64,000 nucleotides of DNA from Tolypeutes matacus (GCA_026826555.1 JAKSZT010054396.1:18225148-18289147); one strand, 5' to 3'. Numbered from the stretch's first letter, positions 11,451 to 25,744 are shown. Made by a program: numbers and translations. Notes: generated from the sequence alone by a model not told the origin.

Positions 11451-12810
11451 AGTGAATTTGTACCTCTATTTTATATACATTGCTCAGTGAGGAATAGAGG
11501 TTTGTATGAAATTGAGGTGGTTTCTGAGGAACTAGAATTGGATTAGTGAAGTGGATCTCAAATTCCAATCTAAGGACTGATGGAGATCTAGGAAAAGTTT
11601 TCATGGGTGCCAGCAAAAAAAGAGAAAACATAAAATCATGCGATGCATTTTAAAGTCAAATTTTGCCACTTGAAGGCTCTTCTTTAATTCTTTTAGTTAG
11701 TCCTTCCTATTTTTCTGTGTCTTTTTTTTTTTTTTTTTTTAATATATAATGACCCAATAATATAAAGCTCCTAGAGGGCAATGACTCCCTTTACCTCCAG
11801 GCACTAGTCCAGAATGTGCTCAACACAAGTGAGAGGCTTTGTTAAAATGTTCTTACTAGGCTGAAAAAAATTTGTCAAACCTACATTAATTCTTTTTTTT
11901 TTTTTACCTTAATTTTTACTTGCTTATGAACTCCAAGTATGGGACCAACTGCATTAATTCACAGTATCCTCAGGTGACTTATCATCAAAAACCAAAAGGG
12001 GGTGACAACCTCTCCCATGTGCATCCTGCTCTTCCTTCTTTTTTCCCACCTCCTGTGGCAAATGGGTTGTTTTCTGGGTACAAGATTTGTTTGAAAGCAT
12101 CTTCTGGTCCTTTAGGCCTCTAAGGAGTCACCCAATATAGACTTTCTTCTACCTGTCTTCTTCCATGCTCCCAAATTATTCCCCCAAACCTTCCTCAAAT
12201 CCCTTCTCTTCTATCTGCAGTGATTATGTGGAGGTGGATAGATGCTATTACAATTTTTCTCTGTTTCACAGGGATGATGAGATGATATGGAGATTGAGAA
12301 GAAACAGAAACCAAGGGAAGGAGGAGCACTGACTATTCACAAGGAAGAGTACACTGATCTATAAAGGGGATGGAGCCCATTTTGTCACTCCTTGCTTTCT
12401 CTTTAAGGTTTTGAGGGTCCAATACAGTGAGTGACTTACTCAGCTCTGTTGGGGTTCAGACCAGCCTAAGGACACTAGAGTGCCTCAGATACCATCAGCA
12501 GGAAGAAGAGACAATCAAAGAAGAAGTTTGCAGTCCCATTGCATGACTATACAAACATGTTCCTCAAAGCTGCCTCCTTTGGGCACTCCCCAGATCCCGA
12601 CAATAGCCTTCATCTATACTCCAAACCTAGATAGAGCACAAAGTTGACTCAGAAGATTGACTCTTCTGAACATTTCCCTATATGCAGTACCATGAAATAG
12701 CATGGAAGTCTCCAAGGGCTCTCACAATAGTACCACCATCCCTCAAGATTCTCCTTACTAGGGGTGAAATCAAAGATAATTGTCCTTCTCTACCACAAGT
12801 TTCACCCTAA
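11451..12810. other. Unassigned, with T-runs and a short L2-like piece
   Basis: T-runs at 11724-11744 and 11893-11907. 11755-11835 (gctcctagagggcaatgactcc...gtgctcaacaca) looks like an L2 3' end in sense. The rest is unassigned. A few words shared with the neighbouring array suggest decayed units but cannot be aligned with confidence by eye. Confidence 0.4.
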
Positions 12811-12811
12811 T

Positions 12812-13030
12812 AGATTTTTTTTGGGGGGGTGGGGTACGGGGGCTAGGAATTGAACCCAGGACCTCGTAAGTGGGAAGCTAGCACTTAACCATTGAGCCAC
12901 ATTGGCTCCCCTGAATTGATTTTTTTCATTTATTGTTTGTTATTTTGTTTTTAGGATGCACCAGGAACTGAACCCAGGACCTCCCGTGTGGGAGGCAGGC
13001 GCTCAACTTCTTGAGCCACATCCACTCCCC
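12812..13030 (-). repeat. DAS-SINE, dimeric type
   Basis: On the minus strand: ggagtggatgtggctcaaga... gtgcatcctaaaaaca, linker with aacaaacaataaatg..., then ggagccaatgtggctcaatg ending in an A-run near 12820. Two tRNA-Ala-like units in the same order as at 9660. Confidence 0.85.
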
Positions 13031-13690
13031 CCAAGAGGTTATTCCTAACCCTGTGCAAGAACCTCCTAGGACAAGACTTCTTGACCAAGGACCCATGTAT
13101 ATTCTTAGCAGCTTCAGGGGACTGGAAAAAGGGATCCAAATATATAAAAATATGTATTTCCTTATTGTTCTTTTTAGAATATTTTCTATTACTTTGGGTT
13201 AAAATTGGTTTTTATTTTCTTCTTTTTCCTTCCCCTTCTCTCCTTCACTCAGGAAGAAGAAGACTCTAGAATGACCAAAAGAGAAAGAACTAGAGAGGAG
13301 ATATAGCTTGTGGTAGACCACCCAGGAGCAGCGGGACAAAATCAGGGAAGGAAGGAGGTAGCTTCAATTCCTCTGCTTTAGATATGGGAGCAAGGGCATC
13401 ATCACCTCATCCCCCACTCTAGACTCTTGCACAACAGCCCTAAAAGCCACTCTAGTCGTTGCCAAGAGGGAAGTAAGCACCTTTAATGGTCTGAAATTGC
13501 AGCTAATGTCTACATCACCTGATGTCCAGCCCAAAGACTTATATCTTCTAGGAATAAATCTGGGCCAAACACTGGGAGTACATCATCTGTAGTCCTCTTT
13601 CCACCTCTGACACACACAAAAAAGAAGAGTCATCTTGGGGAAGCCCCAACCCTCTATCATGTTCTTGTTCTCAAATTCAGCCCAAAGCCA
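13031..13690. other. Unassigned non-coding sequence
   Basis: No gene recognised. The start has pyrimidine-rich tracts (13200-13260). No clear array unit. Confidence 0.35.
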
Positions 13691-13833
13691 TCTATAAGTC
13701 AGAGGTTTCATTAAAGGCACACAGGCCACAGTATTGGTCATGGCATCCTCTCTTGGGCAACAGTTTGGAAAAGGAAAAAAGAGAGAGAGAGACAGAGAGA
13801 GAGACAGAGGGAGAGAGACAGACAGACAGACAG

Positions 13834-13886
<53 letters not shown>

Positions 13887-15450
13887 AGCAGCTGTGATTA
13901 TTTTTCACCTTTGTGAGCATTATATGGCTGCTTCCAAAGGAGAGCTGAGGAGCTGAGGGTCGGCTTGAATAAGGGAGAAAATAGATCATGAAGGCTCCAA
14001 ACACCTGAGAGGTGGTCTCAAAGAGATCAACTGTAAAAAAAGGTGGTGAAGCCAGAAGACAAACACCCAAACTTCATAGAGGTCTACAGCAAACCCTGGG
14101 AAATGCTTCAAGGAAAGACTGTAGAGCTGCCACCTGCAGCAGAGGTGGCATGTCCCAAAGTAGAAGGGATGCTACACATAATCCACCCATAACTCAGTGA
14201 TTTCGGACACGACACTTGTTATACCTCTCCAAGAAATGGGAAGATATGTAGTTCTCCATAAGCCTCAGGCAACATTCCTAATACCCTGGGAAGGCTCCCC
14301 TGGGAGACAGGTTACAAACAAAAACGGAAACCCCTGGATCTCTCTGACCTTAGTGCTACTTATCTGGCTTCTTATGAAGAGAGCTGAAAATTGATTTTGA
14401 CAGGTTATAGGAGAGGACATCGGTCATGAGGGAGGAGACTGCTAAGAAGATAGAAGAAAGAGGTCAAAGGGGAGGAGAAAGAGAGCAAGAAAACAACTTC
14501 CTCATTTCTTAAAGAAATTTAGGGCAGTCCCAGGGAAAGAGTCTAGCCATAATCTAAGATTAGAGTATGGCACATCTCAAAGTATATATGATAAGGACCT
14601 ACAATCCATCTGAGATTTCAGAAATGAAACTCTGGAAAAGGGAAAATGTGTAGATCCCTATAAATCCAGGCGACATTCCTGTTGGCCACTGAACTCTCCC
14701 TCCGAGAGTAGGTTGAATGTCAAAATGAGAAACTGTGTCTTTTTCACCTTGGTGTGATTTACCTGGCCCTTTCTCAAAGAACACCTGACCTTAGGTTTTG
14801 ATAAGGGAAGGGGAGACAAAACATGAAGGCACTTGTTGACTAAAAGGAAGACTTAAAAATGCTTCAGCATTGAAAGGGGAAATAAATAACCACACTCCAC
14901 AGAAGCTCAAGAGAAAAAAACAACAACAAAAACCTCTGTATACATGGCCCAAAGATGCCATCAACAGTAGAGGGCAGCATGTCCAAAAGAGGCAGAATCG
15001 GCCCCATCCATAAGCCAGATATTTCAGAAGTGACACAAGTTACCCTCTCCTGAGATAGAGGAAAGCACTGATCCTTATGTACCTCTTTATACCCCAAATT
15101 TTATCACTGTATCCTCCTTTGAGAAGCAGCTTGGAAAGGCAAAGAACTAGGGAAGGGTTTTTATTTCACCTTACTGTGAGTTATATCACCTCTTGTAAGG
15201 ATGGCTGAAAGCTGGTTTGGGCAGGTGGGATTATGTAAGATCAAGGGACTGTCCACCTAAGAAGAGCTTGCTGTGAAGAATTTAGGTAACAACAAAAAGG
15301 GAGGGGGAGGAACTGGAATACAATAGGTAAACTTCATAGACTCTGGGGCACACCTTGAGAAAAAATCCAGACGTAGGCCCTAGTGATACTCTCCACAACA
15401 GAGGGGTCAAATTCCAAAGAAGATGAGATGAGGACCCATAAGTCAGTGTT
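13691..15450. repeat. Degenerate tandem array, block 2
   Basis: About four units of the same repeat as at 9880-11450. The 'tttttcacctt' anchor is near 13903, 14345, 14743 and 15165 (spacing 399-442 bp), and 'catgaaggc'-type words are at 13988, 14422, 14822 and 15240. 'aaacttcatagaggtcta' and 'gcatgtcccaaag' recur too. One unit is expanded by the microsatellite at 13779-13882. No frame is conserved from unit to unit, which argues against a tandem-exon gene. Confidence 0.65.
13779..13882. repeat. Simple repeat (GA/GACA/CA/GA)
   Basis: A composite microsatellite: interrupted GA, then GACA x4-5, then CA, then a long pure GA run. It lies inside an array unit, between the 'gggcaacagtttgga' and 'ttttcacctttgtgag' landmarks. 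It produces open frames on both strands that mean nothing. Confidence 0.95.
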
Positions 15451-17297
15451 GAAATTCTTTTATCACATTATGGTGATAATACATAATCGTTTGCATATGT
15501 ATTTTGTTGAATGGCTTTAATAGATACTGATTCAGGAAAAAGGGAGGAGGTATCATCATTTCTACCACAATATATGTGAGGGAGGATGCAGCAGCTACCT
15601 GCCCAGCAGTCCCAAAACACTCAATTGACACATTCAGGGAAGCCAGAAACTTTAAGGGTTTGAATCTTTACACACCACCCACATTACCAGGCTCCCTGTT
15701 CCCAGCAGAGTTTCAACTTACAAGGCACCTGTGGACCCAAATTTTGGATGATTGATGTCAATCTCCCCCAGTATACACACAGAGTGCCCTACCCCAACTC
15801 AGCCTTGTACCCAACCACAGCCCAACTACAAGTGCATTATCCCTGTCCTCCTTTGTGGGGTAGAACATAATTCACAAGCAGGGAATTTAAGACCAAGGAG
15901 TTGGTTTCATTTACCTTTTTCACCTTGTGTCTAGCCTAGTGGCATAGTCAAGCTCTCATTATCTATTTATTAAGGAATAAAGGGGGGAAAGGAGGGGAGG
16001 GAGGAAGTTGGAGAACAGGCAGAGAAAATATGCTTTAGTCTAAGAAACAAAAGAGAGGAAAGATATTGCTAGGTTACTCTTTCTTTTTCTTCTTAAAGGA
16101 CTCTTTCTGACCCTGGGCCTTTTTATCTCCTTCTCCTTGCTTCATCCTTCTTCCAGTGACAAATTCTCTTTATTTTTAGTATCTTAATCTCTTTCCAACT
16201 GTTTACTAATGCCTTATTTCTACTCCTATTTGCTTACTAGACATTTTTATTTTCTCTTTTTCAATCTGCATATCTTATCTGTTTCTCGGATGCTTTTCTA
16301 TTTGACCTCTTATTCTGTCATCTGATAACATTTTTTAAAAAAAATAGTAATGACAGGGCCTCAGGAGAAATAAGGGGTGAGACTAGTGGGAGGCATCATC
16401 TAATAATTTCTCCTATGGTGATGGCCTACTCATCCTTCTTCCCTTTGCCTTGTCCCAGAATCAGAAATGACCATTTAAAGGTTATCCTACCCACATCTCC
16501 CTTTGGACTCTTTTTCACTGACCTTCAGATCTACAATTACTATCAACAGGGAAGCTAACCTTTTCAGATACCACAGCCTCTATCCTCTAGTGCACTACCT
16601 CAAAGAGGCAGCCCCAAGCCCTAATTTTTTGAGCAACAGCAAAGATACACCTTTTACAAAAGCCAGAAGAGTTCTGCTTTTCCCCACAGTCTGCTTCTCC
16701 AAATGCTGACATCTGAGAGTTCCACATACTCATGTTTAGCCTTGGTTTGGAAGTTTCCAGGCAACTTTCCAATAACACAGACAGAGGCTACCCTTAACTA
16801 AGGGGTGAATCCTAGTTTCAGCTCCCAAGTCCAGTTTCACCCTAAGACCAGCTCCACTAGTTCCAAACAACCTTCACAGAGCAAGGGCTATGTCTCATTC
16901 ATCTTTGAATCCCAGCCATCAGGGATTGTCTGGCCATAGTAGGTTCTCTCTGTTTAAAGTTTAAAATAATTTCCTGAAGGTATTAATATTTAAAGTCATA
17001 TTCTAAAGAAAACACATAAAAGTTTAGGGAAAGAGATGAGTTGCTTCCAGTGCAGAATGAGATAGGGGAAAGCAAAGATTGCAGCTAAGAGTCTTAGATG
17101 GTGGAAAAGTCATGGATTTGTCTGGAGGCTCAGATGGCAAGTTTTCAGACTGCAATGAGAGAGAGCCCATGAAGACCCATGCATCTAAGTTCTGATGAAA
17201 TGGAGGAGAGAGCTCAAAGAGATCTATGCCTTTTTCCAGAACCCCGGACAGACACTAAAAATGCCATTTAGAGCCACCACCTGTCTGATAGGCATAC
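15451..17297. other. Unassigned non-coding sequence with L2-like piece
   Basis: Mostly featureless. 16880-16960 (aagggctatgtctcattc...tagtaggttctctc) resembles an L2 3' end. 17040-17290 shares words with the tandem array ('gagagagctcaaagagatct', 'agagccaccacctgtc'), so it may be a stray unit. Confidence 0.4.
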
Positions 17298-17701
17298 TGT
17301 GGTGGCTTGGAGTTATGTATCCCAGAAAAATATAATCTTAATCCATTCCTGTGAGTGTAAACCCATTTGTAAATAGGACTTTTCATGAGGTTGCCTCAGT
17401 TATGGTATGGCCTAACTGTATCAGGATGGGTCTGAATCCTATTACTGGAGGCCTTATAGAGAAGGCCCCAGAGGAGCAGTCAGAAGCTGGAAGTCAACAG
17501 AACCCAAAAAGAAAGGAGAAGACGCTGCCATGTGTATTGCCATGTTACTGAAAAGTCAAGGAACCCCAAAGATTGCCAGCCAGCCAAAAAATACTGACCC
17601 TGGGAGGAAGCAAGCACTCTAGCCTCTGAAACTGCAAAACAATAAATTCCAGTTGTTAAGCCAACCCATTGTATTTTTTTAGCAGCTGGGAAATGAAAAC
17701 A
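17298..17701 (+). repeat. MaLR-type solitary LTR
   Basis: Starts TGTGGTGGCTTGG and ends ...AGCAGCTGGGAAATGAAAACA, the end pattern of MaLR (ERVL-related) LTRs. It has AATAAA at about 17640-17645, followed by the conserved 'gttgttaagccaaccc' region. The flanks are only partly duplicated (ATAC / ATTAC). Confidence 0.75.
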
Positions 17702-18568
17702 ATTACTCTCAGCTAATGACTCCTGCTGTTCAGACACCAACCCCTTGAAAGGAATGAATAGCCTCCAATATTGTCGAAACTCTTCCAACCTTTTAGAAAA
17801 AAACTTGAATGGCTGTGTTCCCAGAGAAATTTCTGGAAATGATGCTGTAAGTTTAATTCTTGCATTGTACTATTATCATGCATTGATTTCACCATTTTTA
17901 AGTTCCCTTTGAGCAGGGCCTGGGGCTTTGTGTGCACCTTGCTACCTTGCAGAAGTAGGGAGAGATGATTATGTAACTTTTTCATTAGTCTCAACCCTGA
18001 CCCTTTTCATTTGTTGTTGAAATTTCAATGTTTTCTGCATTATCATCCTCCTCACATTTGCATCTATCTTTAAGAGACACTTTTATTCTTTAGTCATTTT
18101 AATCTTTAGCCCTGAACCCCATCATGGGGTGATGTTACCCCTAGAAACACTGAAGTTGTTTTCTATTAAGTGACTCTTCTCAAGTCAGCTGATTCTAACA
18201 TTTTTCCTGAGCTTTTCTTAGATCCTGGCTCTTCAAGGTCTGTCCAGTTTTTCACTAATGACTAGAGAGGGAATGTGCCTTGGTGGTGGGATAGTAAGGG
18301 CACCAACAATGTTACTCTTCTTCCCAAAAGTAAGACTCCTGAGGTCAATGGCCTATCACTGAGTAACTGAAATTTTATCATTTTTCTAATTTCCCAAGAT
18401 TAAGCAATCGCTCTTTAGCTAAAGGTAAACAAAAGGGTCAAAAAGGCAGTTGAGAGCATGTTTTGAAACTAGAAGAGGGAACAAAAAAAAAAAAACTGGA
18501 GAACCGTAAGTAGGAGGAAGGAGTGCCTATGGGGTGAGATCCTACCAGCCATTCCATTGCCTTGCCTC
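17702..18568. other. Unassigned non-coding sequence
   Basis: No gene or repeat recognised. An A-run lies at 18483-18496. Confidence 0.35.
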
Positions 18569-18660
18569 TACTCCACCCACCTCTCTATTTAAAGCTATCC
18601 CTACAGAGAAAATGTACTCCACCCACCTCTCTATTTAAAGCTATCCCTACAGAGAAAATG
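18569..18660. repeat. 46-bp exact tandem duplication
   Basis: The 46-bp unit at 18569-18614 (tactccacccacctctctat...gaaaatg) is repeated exactly at 18615-18660. The identity implies a recent event or an assembly artefact. Confidence 0.95.
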
Positions 18661-19149
18661 TCTCTTGAAACTGCCCAGTGGGAACAGAGGGTCTTATCAG
18701 CTAGTTCTAGACTTATTTCTGTTCTTTAATCTTTATTTGCATTATATCTCTGACCTTATGCCTTCCTAACAATCTTCTCTGGAGTCATTCCCTTTTCTTG
18801 GCCCTCTCCTATCTTCCTTCTTTGCCTTACAGCCCCTCCCCCCTTCTGTTTCTCTAGCTCTTTCTCAGTCTTTCTCTTGGTCTCTCAAATAGTGCCATGA
18901 TCCACATCTATAACTGTGAAGGATAGGAAGAGTAAGGAAACAATTTCTTTATTTTTGAACTGTTCCTTTGAGCTAGGAGTGACTCTGCTGTTGATGTCCA
19001 AGCCTCCTTTCCTTTTGGACTTATACCAAGTTCATATCTCATCACCATGAAAGCTCTACTCTCTTCATAGACTGTAATCTAACTCCCTGCCCTTCAAAGA
19101 AGAATGTCCAATTCCCATTCTACAAGGCTACCACAAGTCCTAGCTATTT
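18661..19149. other. Unassigned non-coding sequence
   Basis: Pyrimidine-rich, no gene recognised. Confidence 0.35.
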
Positions 19150-19164
19150 ACAGGCTGATTTCTT
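19150..19164. repeat. Target-site duplication, left copy
   Basis: ACAGGCTGATTTCTT, identical to 20464-20478. It flanks the poly(A) end of the CFAP91 retrocopy, as expected for L1-driven insertion. Confidence 0.92.
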
Positions 19165-19349
19165 TCTTTTTTTTTTTTTTTGGCCTAGAAATATTTCCAA
19201 TTTTATTAAGAATTTTTAACATTCCAAAACAATTTTATATGTAACACATCTATAATAAAGTATTGTATCTAAAAATATTTGTAGCATAATGGACTGTGAA
19301 TTTTAAATACATGATTTTTTCAAAACATTTTATTCTCTACATACTAATA

Positions 19350-19465
19350 AAGTAATGCTAGTATAGTGAGTTGTGAGAATTGAATGAAACAAGGCATGCA
19401 AAGCACATAGTATAGTACCTCACACTGAGAAGGAATTCAATAAGTTAGTCATTGTTGTTAAAATG
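19350..19465 (+). repeat. MIR fragment inside the retrocopy 3' part
   Basis: gagttgtgagaattgaatga...gcaaagcacatagtat...acctcacactgag...ttcaataagttagtcattg follows MIR order on plus. It lies within the segment copied as mRNA, so it was already present in the parent transcript's last exon. Confidence 0.6.
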
Positions 19466-19687
19466 CATAGTGACTGAATATTATCTCACTTTACATATCA
19501 ATTACTTAGGCTTCCAGGCACTTTTTCATGAATAGAATTGGTTGGCCACCATCTGCACATGCAAATGCAATACATGAACACAAACACACACATAAATTAT
19601 ACCTGCACCACACACCCAAAACAAAAACGAGGGCCCATACAGACCCATTCCTTACACCCACTGACTCCTAAATTTAAAGTAAGCCAT

Positions 19688-19800
19688 GGGAAGCGGATGT
19701 GGCTCAATCGATGGGGCTCCTGTTCACCACATGGGAGGCCCCGGGCTCGACTCCCGGGGCCTCCTGGTGAAGGCAAGCCCACGCAGCGCGGTGAGCCCAA
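19688..19800 (+). repeat. DAS-SINE head, antisense to the retrocopied mRNA
   Basis: gggaagcggatgtggctcaa...cctcctggtgaaggcaagcc is a DAS-SINE head, but it has no A-tail and no target-site duplication of its own. Its 3' end joins the CFAP91 coding part directly at about 19800. The junction falls where antisense copies of this SINE elsewhere carry TCAG, so it could have acted as an acceptor. Confidence 0.8.
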
Positions 19801-19827
19801 GTAAGAGTAGTCAGGGTCAAGAGCTCA

Positions 19828-21577
<1,750 letters not shown>

Positions 21578-21592
21578 TTTACCACCTCTTTT

Positions 21593-21687
21593 TTTTTTTT
21601 TTTTTTACCGGTGGGTCCCGGGGATCGAACCTAGTTACCTCCATATGGCAAACAGATGCCCAACCATTTGAGCCACATCCGCCCCCC
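21593..21687 (-). repeat. DAS-SINE monomer
   Basis: Minus strand: ggggcggatgtggctcaaat...atggaggtaactaggttcgatcc...accggtaaaaaaa. Flanked by TTTACCACCTCTTTT at 21578-21592 and 21688-21702, a clean target-site duplication. Confidence 0.92.
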
Positions 21688-21702
21688 TTTACCACCTCTT
21701 TT

Positions 21703-22209
21703 GAACCAAGTGAAACTAAAGTTACAAGCAGACACTTGCAGAAGAGGCCAGTTCCTAAGATCTGACAGATCAGAAGCCAGGGCTTACAAAGCTTCTTGAC
21801 AAGTACTGTGGCATTTTCTCGCAGGAGCCATAAAACTTTCTAATGATGTCAAGTTTTCCTGTTGGGGTCTCTGGACTTCTTGGCAGGGGTTCTGAGTATG
21901 GTAGTTCATTTAGTAAGGACAGGACCAGCAGTTGCAAATTTTGGCAGCTTCTCACAGTTCACTCTTTCATTCATCAAGATTGTTATGTATCTAGCAGAGC
22001 ACCTACAATATGTTCTTGGCTGAAGGGATACAAAAGGACAAAGTGAAGGAGCTGATGATTCTCCCTAGCAGCAGACCCCAGGACTCTCCCACATGAAGTG
22101 GCTTCCAAAAGTTGATACCTATTCATTTCACACTGTCTACAGTGTTTCTTGCCTCTTCAACCCCAAGTATCTATCTTGCCTGACTGCTTCTTCCTACCCA
22201 GTGTTGCTC
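21703..22209. other. Unassigned non-coding sequence
   Basis: No gene or repeat recognised. Confidence 0.35.
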
Positions 22210-23775
22210 CTATTCCTTTTATTAGGGATGGGGTAAATACACATAAAATAAAATTTACCATTAGTGACATTTAGTACATTCACAATGTTGGGCAGTCATC
22301 ACCTCTATCTAGTTGCAGAACATTTTTATCAATCTAAAAGAAAACCTGCATCCAATAAGTAGTTAGTCCCCATTCTGTCAGTTCCCCAGCTCCTGGCAAA
22401 CAATAATCTGCTTTCTGTCTGTATGGATTCACCTAGTCTGGATCTTGCATTAAAATGGAATCATATGATATGTGGCCTTTCTGGATCTGACTTCTTTCAA
22501 TCAACATAATGTTTTCAAGGTTAATACATGTTGTAGCATGTATTAGTACCTCATTATTTTTTATGGTTGAATAATATTTCATTGTAAGGCTATACTGAAA
22601 TTTATCCATTCATCCATTGATGGACATTTGGGTTATTTTCACATTTTGTCTATTATGAATAGTGCTTCTGTGAATACTCACGCACAAGTGTTTCTTTGAA
22701 CACTTGCTTTCAATTCTTTGGGATATATACCTAGAAGAGGAATTGCCAGGTGATATGATAATTCTATGTTTAACTTTTTGAGGAACCACAAACTGTTTTC
22801 CACAGTGGCTACACCATTCTGCATTCCCACCAGCAATGCACAGGGTTCCAATTCCTTCACACTCTCATCAACACTTGTTTTTGTTGTTGTTGTTGTTGTT
22901 TTTTCACATCCTAGTGGGTGTGAAGTGGTATCTCATTGAGGCTTTGATTGGCATTTTCCTAATAACTAATAATGTTGAGCATCTATCTTTTCTTGTGCTT
23001 ATTGCCCCTATCTTCTTTGGAGAAATGTCTATTAAAATCCTTTGCTTATATTTTAATAGGGTTGTCTTTTTGTTGAATTTTGTGTTCTTTACATATTCTA
23101 GATACAAGACTCTTATCAGATATATGATTTGCAAATGTCTTCTCGCATTCTGTGGGTTGTCTTTTACTTTCTTGATAGTGTCCTTTGATGCAAAAAAGTT
23201 TTGTTGCTGTACATTTGGTGTCATATCTAAGAAACCCTTGCTGAATCCAAGATCATGAATATTTACCTCTATGTTTTCTTTTTAAGAGTTTTATGGTTTT
23301 AGGTCTTACATTTAGGTCTTTGATCATTTTAAGTTAATTTTATAAATTGTGTGAGGTAGGGGTCTTACTCCACTCTTTTGCATGTGGATATCCAGTTTTT
23401 CCAGGACCATTTGTTGAAAAAAAAAAAAAAATCTTTCTCCATTGAATGGTCTTTGCACCCTTGTCAAAAAATCAGGGAAGTGAATGTGGCTCAACCAGTT
23501 GGGTGTCTGCCTACCACATGGGAGGGCCTGAGTCCAGGTCCCAGTGCCTCCTGGAGAATTTGAGCAGACGCCACACCACCACACGAGCTAGGTGGTGCAT
23601 CTGCTGTAATGAACAGATGCCACAAGCCAGCAGACACTTCACTCCACGAGGAGTGGATGTGGCTCAGGCCATTGGGCACTCATCTCCCCTGTGGGAGGTC
23701 CTGGATTCTGTTCCTGGTGCCTCCTGGAGAAGGTGAACAATGAGCAGACAGATGAGAGAACCATCTGGGGGATAA

Positions 23776-23814
<39 letters not shown>

Positions 23815-24880
23815 ATCTTTTTTAAAAACCAGTTGACCATAGAATGTATGGATTTGTTTTTCAACTCTCAATCCTGTTTCATTGGTCTATATGTCTATCC
23901 TTATGCCATGCTGTTTTGATTACTGTAGCTTTGTAAAAATTTTGAATTCAGGAAGCATGAGTCCTCAAACTTTGTTCTTTTTCAATATTGTCTTGGCAAT
24001 TTGAGGTCCCTTGCATTTTCATATGAATTTTAGGGTCAGCATTTTCATTTCTGCAAAAAAGGCTGTGAGTATTTTGATAAGAATTGAATCTGTAGATCAT
24101 TTTGGGTAGTACTGCCATATTAACAATATTTAATATTCCAACACATAAACATGGGGTGTCTTTCCATTTACTTAGGCCTTCTTCAATTTCTCTCAGCAAC
24201 GTTTTATCATTTTCAGTGTACAAGTCTCACACTTCATTGATTATTTTTTTGCCCAAGACTTTTATTTTAATTCTATTGTAAATGGAATTTTTTTCTTGAC
24301 TTCCTTTTAAGATTGTTCAGTGCTAGTGCATTGAAATACAGTTGATTTCTGCATGCTGATCTTGTACTTTGTAACTTTGCTGAATTCATGTATTAGCTCT
24401 AGTAGTTATTTTTTTGATTCTTTAGGTTTTCTATATTTAGGTCCATATAACCTGCGAAGAGAAATTTGGGTACCTTTTAGTTCCTTTTCTTTTCTTATCA
24501 TATCTTATTTTATTTTATTTTTTGTCTAGTTGCTCTGGCTAGGACTTTCAGTACAATGTTGAATAACAGTGGTGAAAGTGGGCATCCTTGTCTTGTTCCT
24601 AATCTTAGGGAAAAGCTTTCAGATTTTCACCATTGAGTATAATGTTAACTGTGGGTTTTTCATAAATGTCCTTTAACATGTTAGGAAGTTTCCATCTATT
24701 CCCACTTTGCTGAGTGTTTTTATCATAAGAGGATGTTGGAATTTGTTGATTGCTTTTTCTGTATAATTTGAAATGATTATGCATTTTTCTTCCTTTACCC
24801 AATTAATGTGGTATATTACATTGATTCATTTTTGTGTGTTGAACTGCCCTTGCATTCATGGGATAAATACCTATATCCTT
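22210..24880 (-). repeat. L1 LINE, antisense, split by a SINE
   Basis: Long antisense L1 sequence with the standard landmarks read backwards (tctttgggatatatacctag, accagcaatgcaca, tccctatcttctttgg..., ttatggttttaggtcttaca, tggatatccagtttt, ggcatccttgtcttgttcct). It contains the ORF2 3' two-thirds in decayed form. A chimeric or multi-unit SINE interrupts it at about 23468-23822. Confidence 0.85.
23466..23822 (+). repeat. DAS-SINE, compound, with (AAAT)n tail
   Basis: First head at 23470-23555 (agtgaatgtggctcaaccag), a middle segment with 'gtggtgcatctgctgtaatg', then a second head at 23648-23735 (gagtggatgtggctcaggcc) and a tail (ataaataaataaataaat) to 23818. It sits within an antisense L1 that resumes at aaaaaccagttgacc. 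Confidence 0.8.
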
Positions 24881-25500
24881 TACTTTTTATTAGAGAAGTT
24901 GTATGTTTATAGAAAAATCATGCATAAAATACAGTTTCCATATGTCACCCTATTATTAACACCTTGCATTAGTGTGGTACAATTGTTACAATTCATGAAA
25001 GAACATTTTTATAATTGTATTATTAACTATAGTCCATCATTTACAATAGGGTTCACTGTTTGTGTTGTACAGCCCTATGTTGTTGTTTTGTTTTTAAAAT
25101 TTTTATTCTAGTAACATATATACAACCTAAAACTTCCCCTTTAAACTACATTCAAATATATAATTCAGGATTGTTAATTACATTCACAATTTTTTGTTAC
25201 CATCACCACCATTCATTACCAAAATCTTATGATCCACCCAAATTGAAACCCTATACAATTTAAGTATTAACTCCTCATTCCCTACTCTGTCCCCTGGTAA
25301 CCTGGTATCTATATCCTTTTATTACTCTTTGCTACTCCATCTCTTATATCTGCTTCTCCCACCATATTTATTTATTTATTTGATTCTCTATATGTGCATG
25401 TTATCTCTGCCTTCATATTTCTCCACATGTGTCATGGACTCAGTCACTGTTCTGTCTCTCTTCTACAGATTATATCTGTTTGCTATTGTTGTCTCAAATA
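24881..25500 (-). repeat. L1 LINE 3' end, antisense (second L1 or 3' UTR)
   Basis: Antisense 3' UTR-like sequence (ttgtatgtttatagaaaaatc, ccatatgtcaccctattat, tcaccaccattcattac, tctcactctg-type words). It abuts the previous L1 without a visible tail, so it may be a different L1 subfamily. Confidence 0.6.
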
Positions 25501-25744
25501 ATTGAATTATGTCTCACTGTCACAGGCAGATGACACTGTCAAGTAAGCAATGTGAAGGGGGAGGAGAGGTGGCAGAAGGACTCAGGGAAGAAGATACTAG
25601 TTGACAAATTAGAGAGACCAGACCCACTAAATTAAGATGAGATCACAGTGTCCATCTTTTCCATGCCCAGTAGCCATGGATCAGCAACGGTGATCCTTCT
25701 GGAATATTGTAAGGTTCTGCTCTAAGCTTAGAAGAATTGGGAGA
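25501..25744. other. Unassigned non-coding sequence
   Basis: No gene or repeat recognised. Confidence 0.35.

Noticed and set aside
13738..14070. Ser/Leu-rich and Arg/Glu-rich frames
   Set aside because: Translation of the GA/CA microsatellite.
10187..15170. Tandem array as a cluster of duplicated exons
   Set aside because: Only one unit keeps a full donor and no unit shares an open frame with the next, so a gene model cannot be supported from the sequence alone.
23760..23820. (AAAT)n as a CRISPR-like or satellite repeat
   Set aside because: Ordinary tail of a DAS-SINE; no spacers.
22210..24880. Possible LINE-1 reverse transcriptase gene
   Set aside because: Antisense L1 with many stops and frameshifts and a SINE inside; no intact ORF2.
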